From Gracilaria gracilis (Eukaryota; Rhodophyta; Florideophyceae; Gracilariales; Gracilariaceae), in assembly GCA_030374805.1 (NCBI GenBank), contig JARGSG010000105.1, positions 1 to 64,000 of the forward strand: DNA of 64,000 nt. Reading direction: 5' to 3'. A program made the translations under genes and the position numbers. The notes under the pieces were generated by a model. It made no database searches. It worked only from the letters and a program-made list of their open reading frames with translations, and was not told where the DNA came from. Shown one piece after another: positions 28,958 through 38,373 of the stretch (position 1 is the first letter of the stretch; every line of letters starts with the position of its first letter).

Positions 28958-30499
28958 TTACTTTAGCTCACCGCCTTCGGACGTTTTGTTGAGGGAGTGT
29001 TGGACAAATTCTGCATACTGTCTAATACGACACCTCAGCCCATTCCACTCGTCATAATGAAACTCGGATTCTCTTAAAAACATATCGAGCCCAGCACATT
29101 CTCCAATCAATGGAACTCGACGTAGCAGCTTCCAGAAATCGTCTTCACTCACTACTGATTTCCAATGCTGCCAGTATTCGAGACGCCATCGTTCGATGTT
29201 AGGTTGGTCTCCAGCAAACAAATCTACGATCACATCAATGTCTATGAACGGGTGTCCAATATGAGACAAACCCCAATCAAAAAACTGATAACCAGCACCT
29301 CCCAGGATTTTCCTGCTTCCAATATTGTTCTGAGACAGGTCACCATGCACCAGCGTATTTGGAATATCGAAACTAGAGATCTCTTTGCAAATGTTCTTCA
29401 TCTCTTCTTCTCGAGATCGAAGGTCTCGAAGTATCATTTCGTGCTCCTCGCTGCCCTTAACTGCTCTTTCCAGACTCTTATGGTATAAAAGCTTGTGAAC
29501 GTTGGAAAGAAGCCATTTGCTGTCTCGCACCTCTAGCCCCCCGGCTTCCAGTTCATCCAAGTGGCCAAGTGACAAAACTTGCATCTTTCTCAACGTATCC
29601 AGCAAAAGTTTGGGATCTCCCTCCTCTTTTTCCGCGCTGCCAGCGTTTCGCTGCAAAAATATACAGTCGTCCTCGCGCACTGCAATAAGATGTGGTACAA
29701 TCTTCAGTTTGTCGAGTACTTTAGCTATCGTGGCTGTTCGCTTGGCCTCACCGAATAACGGAATCGCTGTCTTCATGTACACATATTCGAGTTCACCGTT
29801 TGAAACAGATGCATGCTCAGTTTTTGAGAGGTCCAACTCACAGCGCCATACCACGGAATGGTGATGATCCATAATCTTCATAAAAGTCCTATAAAGCTCA
29901 TTCTCATCAATATCACTGTTGGTCACCTTCTTCACCCACACCAGTGCTTTCCTAAACCACCCCATACGACGCCATGGTGGGATCCACATGTGCACCTCTC
30001 CGTTGATTTGTTTCACAGTTTCCAACACTACTTGACGTAGATTTAGCTCTAGCCCTTTTTCGGTCTCAACCCAGTTCGCTTTGTCCAGGTCGCTTCGTGA
30101 CATCCACTTCATCGTTCCGCCGTTCTCGACGCTTTTCTCTGCCTCTGCCCATTCAACTAGTATAACGGCAATCATGTCGAATGACTCGCCCCACAATACA
30201 TGCTTGTCTTCCTGACGTGTGGTCCACAATTCTCGCACAAATCTCACGCTGACGCCAAGCAACGACTCAATGCTTTCCTCCAGATCTCTCACCGTAAGCC
30301 CCGAATAATGGTACGAAGAGGTGGGAAGTAGAGGTAGTCGAACTGATCCATCCCGCAAACATTCGACGAGCGTGTGTGTGCGATCAAAGGAAGGAAGCAT
30401 CACCAGGAAACGATGTCGGTCCTTTGTGTAGCCGTAGAACGGGGTTGGTTTCGAATTGAACATTTCTCCATTGATATGAGTTGCAATGTGGCTTTCCAT
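28958..30499 (-). CDS. Aminoglycoside-phosphotransferase-like kinase with a Nudix-like N-terminus
   Basis: 513 residues. The C-terminal half is an APH/choline-kinase-like fold: catalytic loop LVHGDLSQNN (His385, Asp387, Asn392) and the metal-binding Asp408 in FFDWGLSHIGHP. In front of it stands IPPWRRMGWFRKALVWV, matching the PWxRxGW segment known from fungal and bacterial members of this APH group, then the N-lobe. Residues about 25-150 look like a decayed Nudix fold: strands, then LTVRDLEESIESLLGVSV where the Nudix helix would be, and KWMSRSDLDKANW; the GX5EX7REUXEE box is not intact. The substrate is unknown; relatives are mostly uncharacterised small-molecule kinases. Single exon, isolated between repeats. 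Confidence 0.72.
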   Translation of the reverse strand: MESHIATHINGEMFNSKPTPFYGYTKDRHRFLVMLPSFDRTHTLVECLRDGSVRLPLLPTSSYHYSGLTVRDLEESIESLLGVSVRFVRELWTTRQEDKHVLWGESFDMIAVILVEWAEAEKSVENGGTMKWMSRSDLDKANWVETEKGLELNLRQVVLETVKQINGEVHMWIPPWRRMGWFRKALVWVKKVTNSDIDENELYRTFMKIMDHHHSVVWRCELDLSKTEHASVSNGELEYVYMKTAIPLFGEAKRTATIAKVLDKLKIVPHLIAVREDDCIFLQRNAGSAEKEEGDPKLLLDTLRKMQVLSLGHLDELEAGGLEVRDSKWLLSNVHKLLYHKSLERAVKGSEEHEMILRDLRSREEEMKNICKEISSFDIPNTLVHGDLSQNNIGSRKILGGAGYQFFDWGLSHIGHPFIDIDVIVDLFAGDQPNIERWRLEYWQHWKSVVSEDDFWKLLRRVPLIGECAGLDMFLRESEFHYDEWNGLRCRIRQYAEFVQHSLNKTSEGGELK

Positions 30500-32491
30500 A
30501 ATGCATGAGAGCGTAGTCTGTGCCGGTCAGAATTCCAAAGAAAGGCGCGCTTGATGGACAACGCATCGTCGGCAATTGATATATCCTCGACAGATGGTGG
30601 TCTCGCCACGAAAAGTAATGGTCTCCGTTCAGCAGATGATAGTCACTTTTTGGTGGTGCTCACGTCCGGACGATTTCAGTCAAAGAAGCACAGAGGATTT
30701 ATTTCGAAATCGTACAGTAGGATGGCTCCAATTACGACGGCACTGTTCCAGTCAAGAATCTACAGTACAGATGCACTGATGTACCGTTGTACCGTTGGTA
30801 CCGTTGGAAGGATACAGCGGTACACGGGTATGTATGAGTCAAAGAGGCAGTGAGGATACCGAACATTAATCTTGTTGCTGCACTCCGCAGCAACAAGTAC
30901 AGGTAGCAGTTAGCTGCAATGTTAGCCGCCTTAACCCTTCTCCTGTGCTTCGGAACATCGAAAGGGCCTCAAAACCTGCAGCCCCAAGGCTCCAATTACG
31001 TGTAGTCAAGAACTACCCTTGTAGCTCTTCGGTTAACATCCAACCCCCGTTGGCACCTTTTCTCCTAGTAGATTCCAAGACAGAAGCATCAATATCGAGA
31101 CAAGGTCGATAAACCCAAAGATGCATTTCGGCATGATTTATCGAAAACTCGTCGTTTTCTGGAGCGACGCCTTATTAGATAATTGTGTTGCCAGCAGCGG
31201 TATACAACGATATCTTACTTGTACCATTGGTAGCTATGTACCGGTACAATCTTTCGTATTATGCGAGGCCGATTCAAGAACAGTTTCAAACGATTAATAT
31301 TAAAGCCCTCTTAGCCCTCTAATTACCCTTGGTAGATACAGTACTCGAGTGCTCCAAGTATGCAGCCTTCTCGAGAAGGGCAACTTCTGGGTCCGAAGTT
31401 TGGAACCATTTCAGCGTAGCCCTCCTGACCTGTGCCAAGCACCAACTTGGTGGAATTGAGGGGCTGGTCGGCATGTCGGAGAAGGCGGATATGTGTAATT
31501 AAAATTGAGATTTGGCACCTGTACGTGCACATTACACATCAGTTACGGAAGTTAATTCACCTCCATCAATAAGCCATTTGGCGGGTCATCGTCACAAGTG
31601 TCCCCAAGACCTTCAATCAAAAACATTAATCCTTCTTAACCACCCTCTTAACCCTTTAACCCTCCTATCTAATTACCGCCCCACCCTCTCTAACTATCTA
31701 AGAACACGAAATAATGACAACTGCTACCAATTGAGCGTTGTTATAATAGGGTTGCACTTTGTCATATTCTTTACATGACACCTCGTTTTTGTCCGGGAGC
31801 ATAAAGTTTGAACTACCTTCAACTCGTTGTTCTATCATTCATTCATAATATCCACCGTATAATGTGTCATAAACAGTCTTTCTTGTTGGATACATCTGTA
31901 TCCTTGTCCAACCAGACATCGATTAGAGTGTAAGATTGTGGTTTTAATCATGCTCAATTGGTTCGGCTATTTCTGCAATAAATATCCATGTTACACGGGG
32001 TTCTTATACCAAAAGGGGGGTATTAATTGATTAATGCTCCCCGACCGCTCACATTATGTGCGACCAAGACCATATCAGTAATGGTGAAGTCTCAGTCTTC
32101 AAGAAGACTCTCAGTGCCTTCCATAAAGAAAGAACATGAACTAGATGATGCAAACCGGCATATCGTCATACATTGAGGCGTAATAGAGCCTAGAGGCTCT
32201 AGCTTACTAATCTCCTTGTATGAAATGAAATAGCCCTGATTTGGATACATTTTGGTTCTTTATTGCCAGCGACTATGTTTATTACTCGTTACACGAAGAG
32301 CAGGCTTACTTTCCCTTACAACCTATAGAAGAAGAGAGAAAATCGGGCCACTGACTGCAAATCTACAACCGTGATAGACTGACTTAGTGAGCACAGTTTC
32401 TCCAGAGAGAACATTAGAACTCTATGGTAGTCTTGTCTGCGTGAGCAGCAGTGGGACGCAATCGATAGCTACCAATTGCATATTGCATTGA
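30500..32491. other. AT-leaning intergenic DNA
   Basis: No gene. Contains short repeated strings of GTACCGTTG (30785-30812), the hairpin at 30871-30897, and CCCTCTTAACCC-like strings (31300-31330 and 31640-31680). Confidence 0.45.
30871..30897. repeat. Perfect 11-bp hairpin
   Basis: CTTGTTGCTGC, a five-base loop ACTCC, then GCAGCAACAAG. It stands alone without a T run on the plus strand, so a terminator role is not indicated. Confidence 0.6.
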
Positions 32492-33112
32492 TTGCAATTC
32501 TCAATATTGCATATTGCAAGACTCGTATTGATTGCAATCTTCAATTGTTCTTGTACTTGTAATCGCGATTATGAATACCTTTTGGGAGTTTGGCAAAACG
32601 AGAACGTAGACGCACTGGCGAAGTCTGGGCTCAAAATTTCCCTTCAACTACAAGCTCGCGTACCTATTGACTATGTAGATGTCAAGGCATTGCTGAAACA
32701 CAAAAGCAAAACCAGAAGCATTGTAGAGCGGTGTAGGGGCTCCATATAAGATGAAAGAGAAGAACGGAACGCAGAAGTTGTTTTAGCGCAGTTCTCAACG
32801 CGTCACGTGCATAATCTTCACCCAGTTTCTACGTATATGGACAAAAAGCCGACGCGGTGTTCGTGCGGTACAAATGTGAAGAAAGATGTAGAAGATGTCT
32901 TGCTTCGTTGCCCTCACACCAGATGTTCACGGAGAAACGAGCTGCCGACTTACCAGGGAAGAAAAGACAAAACAATGATTGAACTGATTAAGGAATGACG
33001 GTCAAAGTTTTTGGCGTTCTTTAGGAGAGAAGGCTACATGTAAGTACTGTAGCATTCTTATCACTTCGCAATTAGGAGTGATAAACCACCCTTAAGAAGA
33101 AGAAGAAGAATA
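32492..33112 (+). mobile_element. Truncated LINE 3' end, copy 1
   Basis: Remnant of a non-LTR retrotransposon. The frame near 32580-32740 reads NVDALAKSG and VPIDYVDVKALLK, like the end of a LINE RNase H domain. A second frame from 32807 reads CSCG...EDVLLRCP..RCSRRNEL, the Cys/His motif near the C-terminus of LINE ORF2. After a stop at 32996-32998 (probably TGG to TGA) the same frame continues SKFLAFFRREGYM and ends. The 3' UTR closes with AAGAAGAAGAAGAA at 33099-33111. Related C-termini with FLAFF or FLAFLKRE occur in three more pieces up to 35.3 kb. Confidence 0.65.
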
Positions 33113-33146
33113 CCTTTTGGTTGCAATCACTTGTGCAATTGCTGTA

Positions 33147-33781
33147 CTTCTTCTTCTTCTTCTTAATTGTGAGCGAGATACGCCTATTTATTCTCGTATC
33201 GCGTGGGGTTCGTAGAAGGAATCCCCAATACCTACAACGCGTCTTTGATAAGCTAGCTACAACCTAAAACTCTTCAGCTGTGTTACGCTCACTGTGCTAC
33301 GTTTTGTTACGAAAAACAGCGTTAGGTCTTTAAAGGTACTCTCGGCTGCGTGAGCATTTCGCTACCGACAATCATCGCCGTTGTCTCCCATGTTCCTATT
33401 CATGTTCGTCATACCTCTTCATTCACCCTCGTTATGGGTCATCAGCAGAGGGGCACACCACGACAAGGCGCTCTGCACGGGCCACGTTGTGCTGCCCTTG
33501 AGACCATGACAGCATCCCCTTTTCTAACGCCCATGCCTTCGGCGACATTAGATAAAGAGAACCAGCAATCGTCGGATCAACCTTTTCCGGCTCTAACGTA
33601 AGCTCCCGGGGAAAACCCTGCAAAAACCTCAGTGTACGAACGGTTCCATTGGACCTCCTTCGTAGAAAGGAAAAGTCAGGGAAACGGTGGTAGAGTCGTC
33701 TTCCGATGTCCGATTCCGTGCCTACTGCTTCCGGAGCAGCTAACCGGGGGCAGTTTAGCGACATACCACCAAGGTCTGTTC
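33147..33781 (-). mobile_element. Retroelement 3' region, family B copy 1
   Basis: Minus-oriented. It begins with a CTT run followed by a conserved block (TCGTATCGCGTGGGGTTCG, GCTGCGTGAGCATTTCGCTACCGAC, GCACACCACGACAAGGCGCTCTGCAC) shared with 60873-61620. The reverse strand thus ends in a GAA tail, like a non-LTR element. No intact coding sequence. Confidence 0.6.
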
Positions 33782-34030
33782 TTCTTCTTTATTGTGGGCA
33801 GTAGTGTTCTATTTGCTAAACTGCAGTAAAGCTCTATATAAAGCTTTCTCTCTTCAGAAAGGCCAAGAATTTGTTTGGTTCCTGTCGAATCAAATTCTGT
33901 ACGGACGATTTTGGTGGCCGAAGGCAGACATGTTAGAAGCTGCCGTCGTGATGAGTTTGTCAGTGAACACCGAAGAACGACGTGCTCGAAAGTCTTTCTC
34001 TCTTGTCCTCTCTATTAGCTGATCGTATAA
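33782..34030 (-). mobile_element. LINE 3' end, copy 2
   Basis: On the reverse strand a frame ends FLAFLKRESFI and the 3' part ends with ACAATAAAGAAGAAG, i.e. AATAAA plus a GAA tail. Similar to copies 1 and 3. Confidence 0.55.
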
Positions 34031-34279
34031 CTGCAATAACGTTGTTTACAATCTTACAATCTTTGAGTATTCATTAAAGCGTGGCAAAGATTTGCAACTC
34101 GCGGTTTCGGCCAGTGTCCAATTCTATAGCTGTCGGTTCAGTACACGGGTTCAGTGATAAACGATTGCACTGCGATTGCTGAAAGACAAATATTACAATT
34201 GCTGATTGCCAGTGAAGAAGCAATTGTAATCGCCACTGGAACGAAAGAGGGAAGTTTCCAATCGCAATCCATTGAAGTC

Positions 34280-34440
34280 CTTCTTCTTCTTCTTTATTAT
34301 GGTCAGCCGCCCCTGATTTTGAGGCGGCAGTAGTTCTATCTAGATATAGTTCTCTCTCTTAAAGAAGGCCAAAAACCGTGACGGCCATTCCTTAATCATA
34401 TCTAACAACTGAAGTCCTTCCTTGCAATTTTTCCCAATCG
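34280..34440 (-). mobile_element. LINE 3' end, copy 3
   Basis: On the reverse strand it reads IKEWPSRFLAFFKRE, matching copy 1 without the premature stop, and ends ATAATAAAGAAGAAGAAG. Truncated after about 150 bp. Confidence 0.55.
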
Positions 34441-34835
34441 AATTGGTCCCACCGCAACAGACTATGTTTGGAGCGTAGGATAACAACGGCTGATTCGGTT
34501 CAATTCTTCACGGGCTACCCTAGAAGTCAAGTAGAACGTTGACTTGTTTTCCACCTGCAGTTCTGTTGACTTCTTTGTTAATATGTTGAAGGGTTCATTT
34601 CTCTCTACTCTGGGATGACTTGCTACAAAAGTTTATGCTCCCACCTCACACAATGTGCTTGAAACACATGTCAATACATGAGATTCTTTTTCGCGCCTCG
34701 GTCAGCCTGCAAGCAGAACATATAGGAAAGCAAAGGTGCTGTTTCGGTATCCACAGAAGCTTCTTAAAGCTTTAGAGACAAAAGAAAGATATTCTCTGTT
34801 GCCGAGATCATTGCCGCCATGTACGTGTACATCTT

Positions 34836-35320
34836 TTGACCCTGGATACTCCGATTGCAGACCAGTTGGAAATTCTTATTGACTTCTCCGAAGTACAAAA
34901 GAGAGTATTAACGAGAAACAAGCGAAAACATTTGCTTCGTTCTCTACCAGACGGCTGCAGCATTCAGTTTCACAGAGAGAAGGAGGTGGTTCTTTCACAA
35001 CTCTTGTCGAACATTCTCCTTGGCTACACCCCTTTGGGACTCATTTGTTTCGAAAGAGGTTAGTTTGTGATTGCCTTCCAGGAGTACTGAATGCTGTTGA
35101 ACACTATATACTGCGATGTCCGAAAAGAACGCTAAGTAGACGACTTTGCTCGCCGCCGTTTCGTGAACGTCAAAGTCTTCTTGTTTCTGATATCATCCGA
35201 AAATGGCTTGAGAATGTGCTGGCCTTCTTTGTGAGAGAGCGTTTCTTTCACCAGAAACGCACTACATTTAGTTGTAATCAAGCTAAATGTGCCTATAAAT
35301 GAGAGAGAGAGAGAGAGAGA
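34836..35320 (+). mobile_element. LINE 3' end, copy 4 with GA tail
   Basis: The frame 35045-35302 reads CDCLPGVLNAVEHYILRCP, the same C-x-C...H...C element as copy 1, then IIRKWLENVLAFFVRERFF. It is followed by ten GA dinucleotides at 35301-35320. Decayed upstream. Confidence 0.55.
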
Positions 35321-35847
35321 CATCTTTTGACAAGAAGCAAAGAAAATCCGATCTCATCTGTAGCTTGTAACTGCCGTCATCGACAACATAAGCTGCTGCG
35401 CCCTTTACGCTGCACATGACACTGGAGAGTAATGAGGTACACATGGATAGAGTGAAACAATTAGCGGTCCGCTGATCGAAAAAGCAACTTGTACCGGGCG
35501 AGACAAGAAGAGCATCAGATGAGGCAAATTCACCTTCACATATTGTTCAAAGCAAAGTGAGCACAATGGGTGATGTTTGGGGGCAGTGAAGAAAAGTGAG
35601 GTAGTTAGTTAAATTGTTTTACATTGCAGGGGCACCATGAGAAGTGTTTAGTGCGTTACAGAAGGTGCACTGAGCTGAGATGATATAGTGGACAGAATTA
35701 TAGATGTAAGCTAACTGCTGAAGTGAATTCAACTACTAAAAGGTGCGAGGAACAATTGAGCTTAGTACCAGTTGGTTGCAGGATGCATAAGGAAGGGTAG
35801 GGGGACATTAACATGGCAGACGCAGGAAGCAGTCGGACGTTGAGATC
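35321..35847. other. Intergenic, nothing recognised
   Basis: Marks the change from the repeat zone to the GC-rich gene island. Confidence 0.45.
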
Positions 35848-36630
35848 TCACGATGAAGCATTTTGCGCATCCTCTGCAAGTTTTGCCGGCCGCTCATACA
35901 AAGCAGCGGCTCTGGTAAAAGTCTCAGCCTTCGCTTGAGCAACGTTAAGCGTCCAATCTGCCAGTTTGGAAGTGCAGTACAAAATGAGAGCTCTGCATTC
36001 GGCGGAAAGCGTTTCACTGGTAGCCCGCCACATGGAGGCGGTAGTTTCGATGAGAGTTTCGAAACCTTCAGCGTCAGGCTGTCTTCTCAAGCGATTCCAC
36101 TCATTCTTCTGAGCGAGGTATCTCTTTCGGAGCGGGACAATCTTGGCGGCGTAGGACTCTTCAAAGGTCCTGGCCAGGTCGACGATAGGCGGCGATACAT
36201 CCATGGCATACGCCTGCAAACAAGAGGCAGCAGACTGCTGCGACTGTACAAAAGAGAACTGTGCGGACAGGGTTTGCTTGGGAACATAATCCTGGAGCAG
36301 GTCAGCCAAACGAGAGTCCGGGGCGAGAGAATGCGAGAGTTGCTTTTCCACGCGCGCCAGTTCAAGTAAGGAGCGCTTGTGCGCCTCTGCTTGCGACGCG
36401 AGCTCCGAGACAAGGTCTCGCAGATCGTCCAACACGCACAGAGTCTCGTACAGGGTATAATCAGCTTCGTACAGCTCCTTACTGGGTCGCAGCCCAAACT
36501 GCTGGATGGACTGCTCGATGGAACGCTTGGCCTGCGTAAGACGTGGCTGTAGCGCGACGTTGACGTCAAGCGAGGCGCGCTTGACGCGGTCCTGCAGGTC
36601 CTTGACCCAGGCGGAGGAGAGCGGGTTCAT
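35848..36630 (-). CDS. Helical protein, possible BAR-domain-like
   Basis: 260 residues, almost wholly helical: about residues 5-45, 50-110 (ETLCVLDDLRDLVSELASQA), 118-180 and 190-250. Three to four long amphipathic helices with this spacing resemble a BAR or SNX-BAR-type membrane-curving dimer (VKRASLDVNVALQPRLTQAK at the start, FEESYAAKIVPLRKRYLAQK in the middle), but no diagnostic motif was found. No signal peptide or membrane segment. It is divergent from a PH-like gene (37198-37875) across 567 bp; both could act at membranes. Family uncertain; real gene likely because composition and codon use match the island. Confidence 0.6.
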   Translation of the reverse strand: MNPLSSAWVKDLQDRVKRASLDVNVALQPRLTQAKRSIEQSIQQFGLRPSKELYEADYTLYETLCVLDDLRDLVSELASQAEAHKRSLLELARVEKQLSHSLAPDSRLADLLQDYVPKQTLSAQFSFVQSQQSAASCLQAYAMDVSPPIVDLARTFEESYAAKIVPLRKRYLAQKNEWNRLRRQPDAEGFETLIETTASMWRATSETLSAECRALILYCTSKLADWTLNVAQAKAETFTRAAALYERPAKLAEDAQNASS

Positions 36631-37197
36631 GAGGGCGGCGCGACGAACACGAAACTGAACAACAGGAGGCCGGGGAGCCTGAAGAGCGCCAAGCAGAGGG
36701 CTGTGCGGGCGCGGGCGGTGCGGAAGGCGGCGGCGACGGGGCGGAGAAATGCGTCAGCCACGCACGGCGCCGAAGGTGCGGCGCCGCATAGAAAAGGTCG
36801 CGTAAGACAGAGCCAGCAGCGAGGCGCTGATTTTGTGTTTTGGTTTTGTTTGTCTGCGCGTGTTACGGCGCGAGGCTCGTGTCGCGAGCGCGAGGCGTGC
36901 GTGCTCACGTGTGCCACGCCATCCACGCGGCCACGACAAACACGTATGCCACGCCCACGACCAACACGTACGCCACGCCCACCATTTACAGTTCGCGAGA
37001 GCTGAGGTGTACTTGACGTGAAATCGCGCGGCTGCCGCAAGGCGGCACTGCTATCTAGATAGATACTATGTAGAGCTCCGCACCGCTTAAAACTGGCGCG
37101 TTTCCGCGCCCAACATATATAACATGGGCGCGTGCGAGCGCAGCCACCCACAGCGCGGCCGTCTACCCGCACCACGTTGAAGGCGCCCATCGCCGCC
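36631..37197. promoter_or_regulatory. Divergent promoter with a 24-bp tandem duplication
   Basis: Two adjacent 24-bp units at 36932-36955 and 36956-36979 (each with CACGAC-AACACGTA-GCCACGCC) differ at two positions and contain ACGT cores. A TATA box (ATATATAAC) near 37114-37122 serves the plus-strand gene, about 80 bases before its ATG. Confidence 0.5.
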
Positions 37198-37875
37198 ATG
37201 GCGCCGTTCTCATCTTTGCGACTGTTACGGCCGCCTTTCGACCGCGCCAGCGTCGACGTCTGGCCGCGCGCCAAGCGCAGCAACACCTCACTGTCGCCCA
37301 GCGCAAACACGCGGTCCAACGCCTCCACGCCGTCCACGCCGCGCAGCCAGCTCAGCGAGCCGAAGCGAATGCGCCGCGTGGTGTCTCTCACCGAGCATGG
37401 CGCCACCACCGCGTGCATGGCGCTCACGGTGGCCACCACCGTCGCCGCCACGTCTCAGCCGCCGTGCGCCTCCGCCTCTGCCGGCGCCGGCGCCAACGCG
37501 GACGTGCTGTCAAAGGCGCGGCGCATGGAGCGGCACCTGCGCGCCACCATCCGCGCCGACGCGAAGCGCGAGATGCTGCACGGCTTCGTCAAGGTGCCGT
37601 GGGTGCTGGGGCTGCGCCACGGCCGCATGCTGGCGCTCAAGGGGCGCGAGCTGTGGTGCGTGGACCACGCCGCCGACAAGCTGTTCTGGCGGGTGACGGT
37701 GGAGGGCGCGCGCGTGCGCGTGCAGCTGCCACAGTGTAAGATCGTGCTGTCCAAGCTGCACGCGGCGCCGCTCATCCAATTCTGGGCGCCGGACCAGCTG
37801 GCAGCACGCCGCTGGGCGGCGGCGCTGCTGCGCGCGTCGGCGACGGTGCCGTTGGAGCGCGCGCGTGCGTCGTGA
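37198..37875 (+). CDS. PH-like domain protein
   Basis: 225 residues. The start at 37198 has an ideal context (GCCGCCATGG); an earlier in-frame ATG at 37132 is weaker. Residues 1-75 are Ser/Thr/Pro/Arg-rich and probably disordered, with SPSANTRSNASTPSTPRS as a likely phosphorylation patch. Residues about 130-218 follow the pleckstrin-homology pattern: LHGFVKVPWVLGLRHGRMLA, strands with LWCVDHAADKLFWRV, and a final helix QLAARRWAAALLRA with the expected Trp. PH domains bind phosphoinositides or proteins at membranes. A basic stretch before the fold (RRMERHLRATIRADAKRE) may help. Confidence 0.65.
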   Translation: MAPFSSLRLLRPPFDRASVDVWPRAKRSNTSLSPSANTRSNASTPSTPRSQLSEPKRMRRVVSLTEHGATTACMALTVATTVAATSQPPCASASAGAGANADVLSKARRMERHLRATIRADAKREMLHGFVKVPWVLGLRHGRMLALKGRELWCVDHAADKLFWRVTVEGARVRVQLPQCKIVLSKLHAAPLIQFWAPDQLAARRWAAALLRASATVPLERARAS

Positions 37876-38373
37876 GAGCGGCGGCGGCGCGCCGCTGCGC
37901 TGTGGCCGCTGCGCCGCTGTAAACGCACCGCACGTGCGTTACGTCATGCGCGTAAATTCAGCGCGTATTAATAGCGCGTGCCGCGCCGCCACGTGGACAG
38001 CGCCGTCACAGTAAAGCTCAGCGAGTGCGCGCAGCACATTGCAACCTCCGCGCCGCTTCGCCCGCCGCTGCGGCGTCGCTTCTCCGGGCCGCGTCTTCGT
38101 CGTCGCCGCCCGCTTGCGCACCCCCGCCGTCGCAGGCCCGTTTTGTCAATCATGCCCCCGCCCTCCCCCGTCTTTCCCGCCTCCGCTTGCTCGCACTATG
38201 CGCCACTTCGTTACGTCTGTCCCTCCCTTTCCGTTCCCACTCCCATGTCATTCTTCACTCTCCCTCTCCCTCTCCGTCCCTTCCCCCTCCTACTCGCTCA
38301 TCTCTTCTAACTTGTCAACCATTTCACACCGCCCACTCCCCCGTCGCTTCGCGCTCGTTAAGCCCCCTCGTAC
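37876..38373. other. GC-rich spacer and CT-rich leader
   Basis: No gene. The last 150 bases before 38374 are pyrimidine-rich (CTCCCTCTCCCTCTCCGTCC), typical of a TATA-less promoter or leader. Confidence 0.45.

Noticed and set aside
36627-37451. 274-codon minus-strand frame across the BAR-like/PH-like spacer
   Set aside because: It lies antisense to the PH-like gene and its promoter, without motif; a GC-rich shadow frame.
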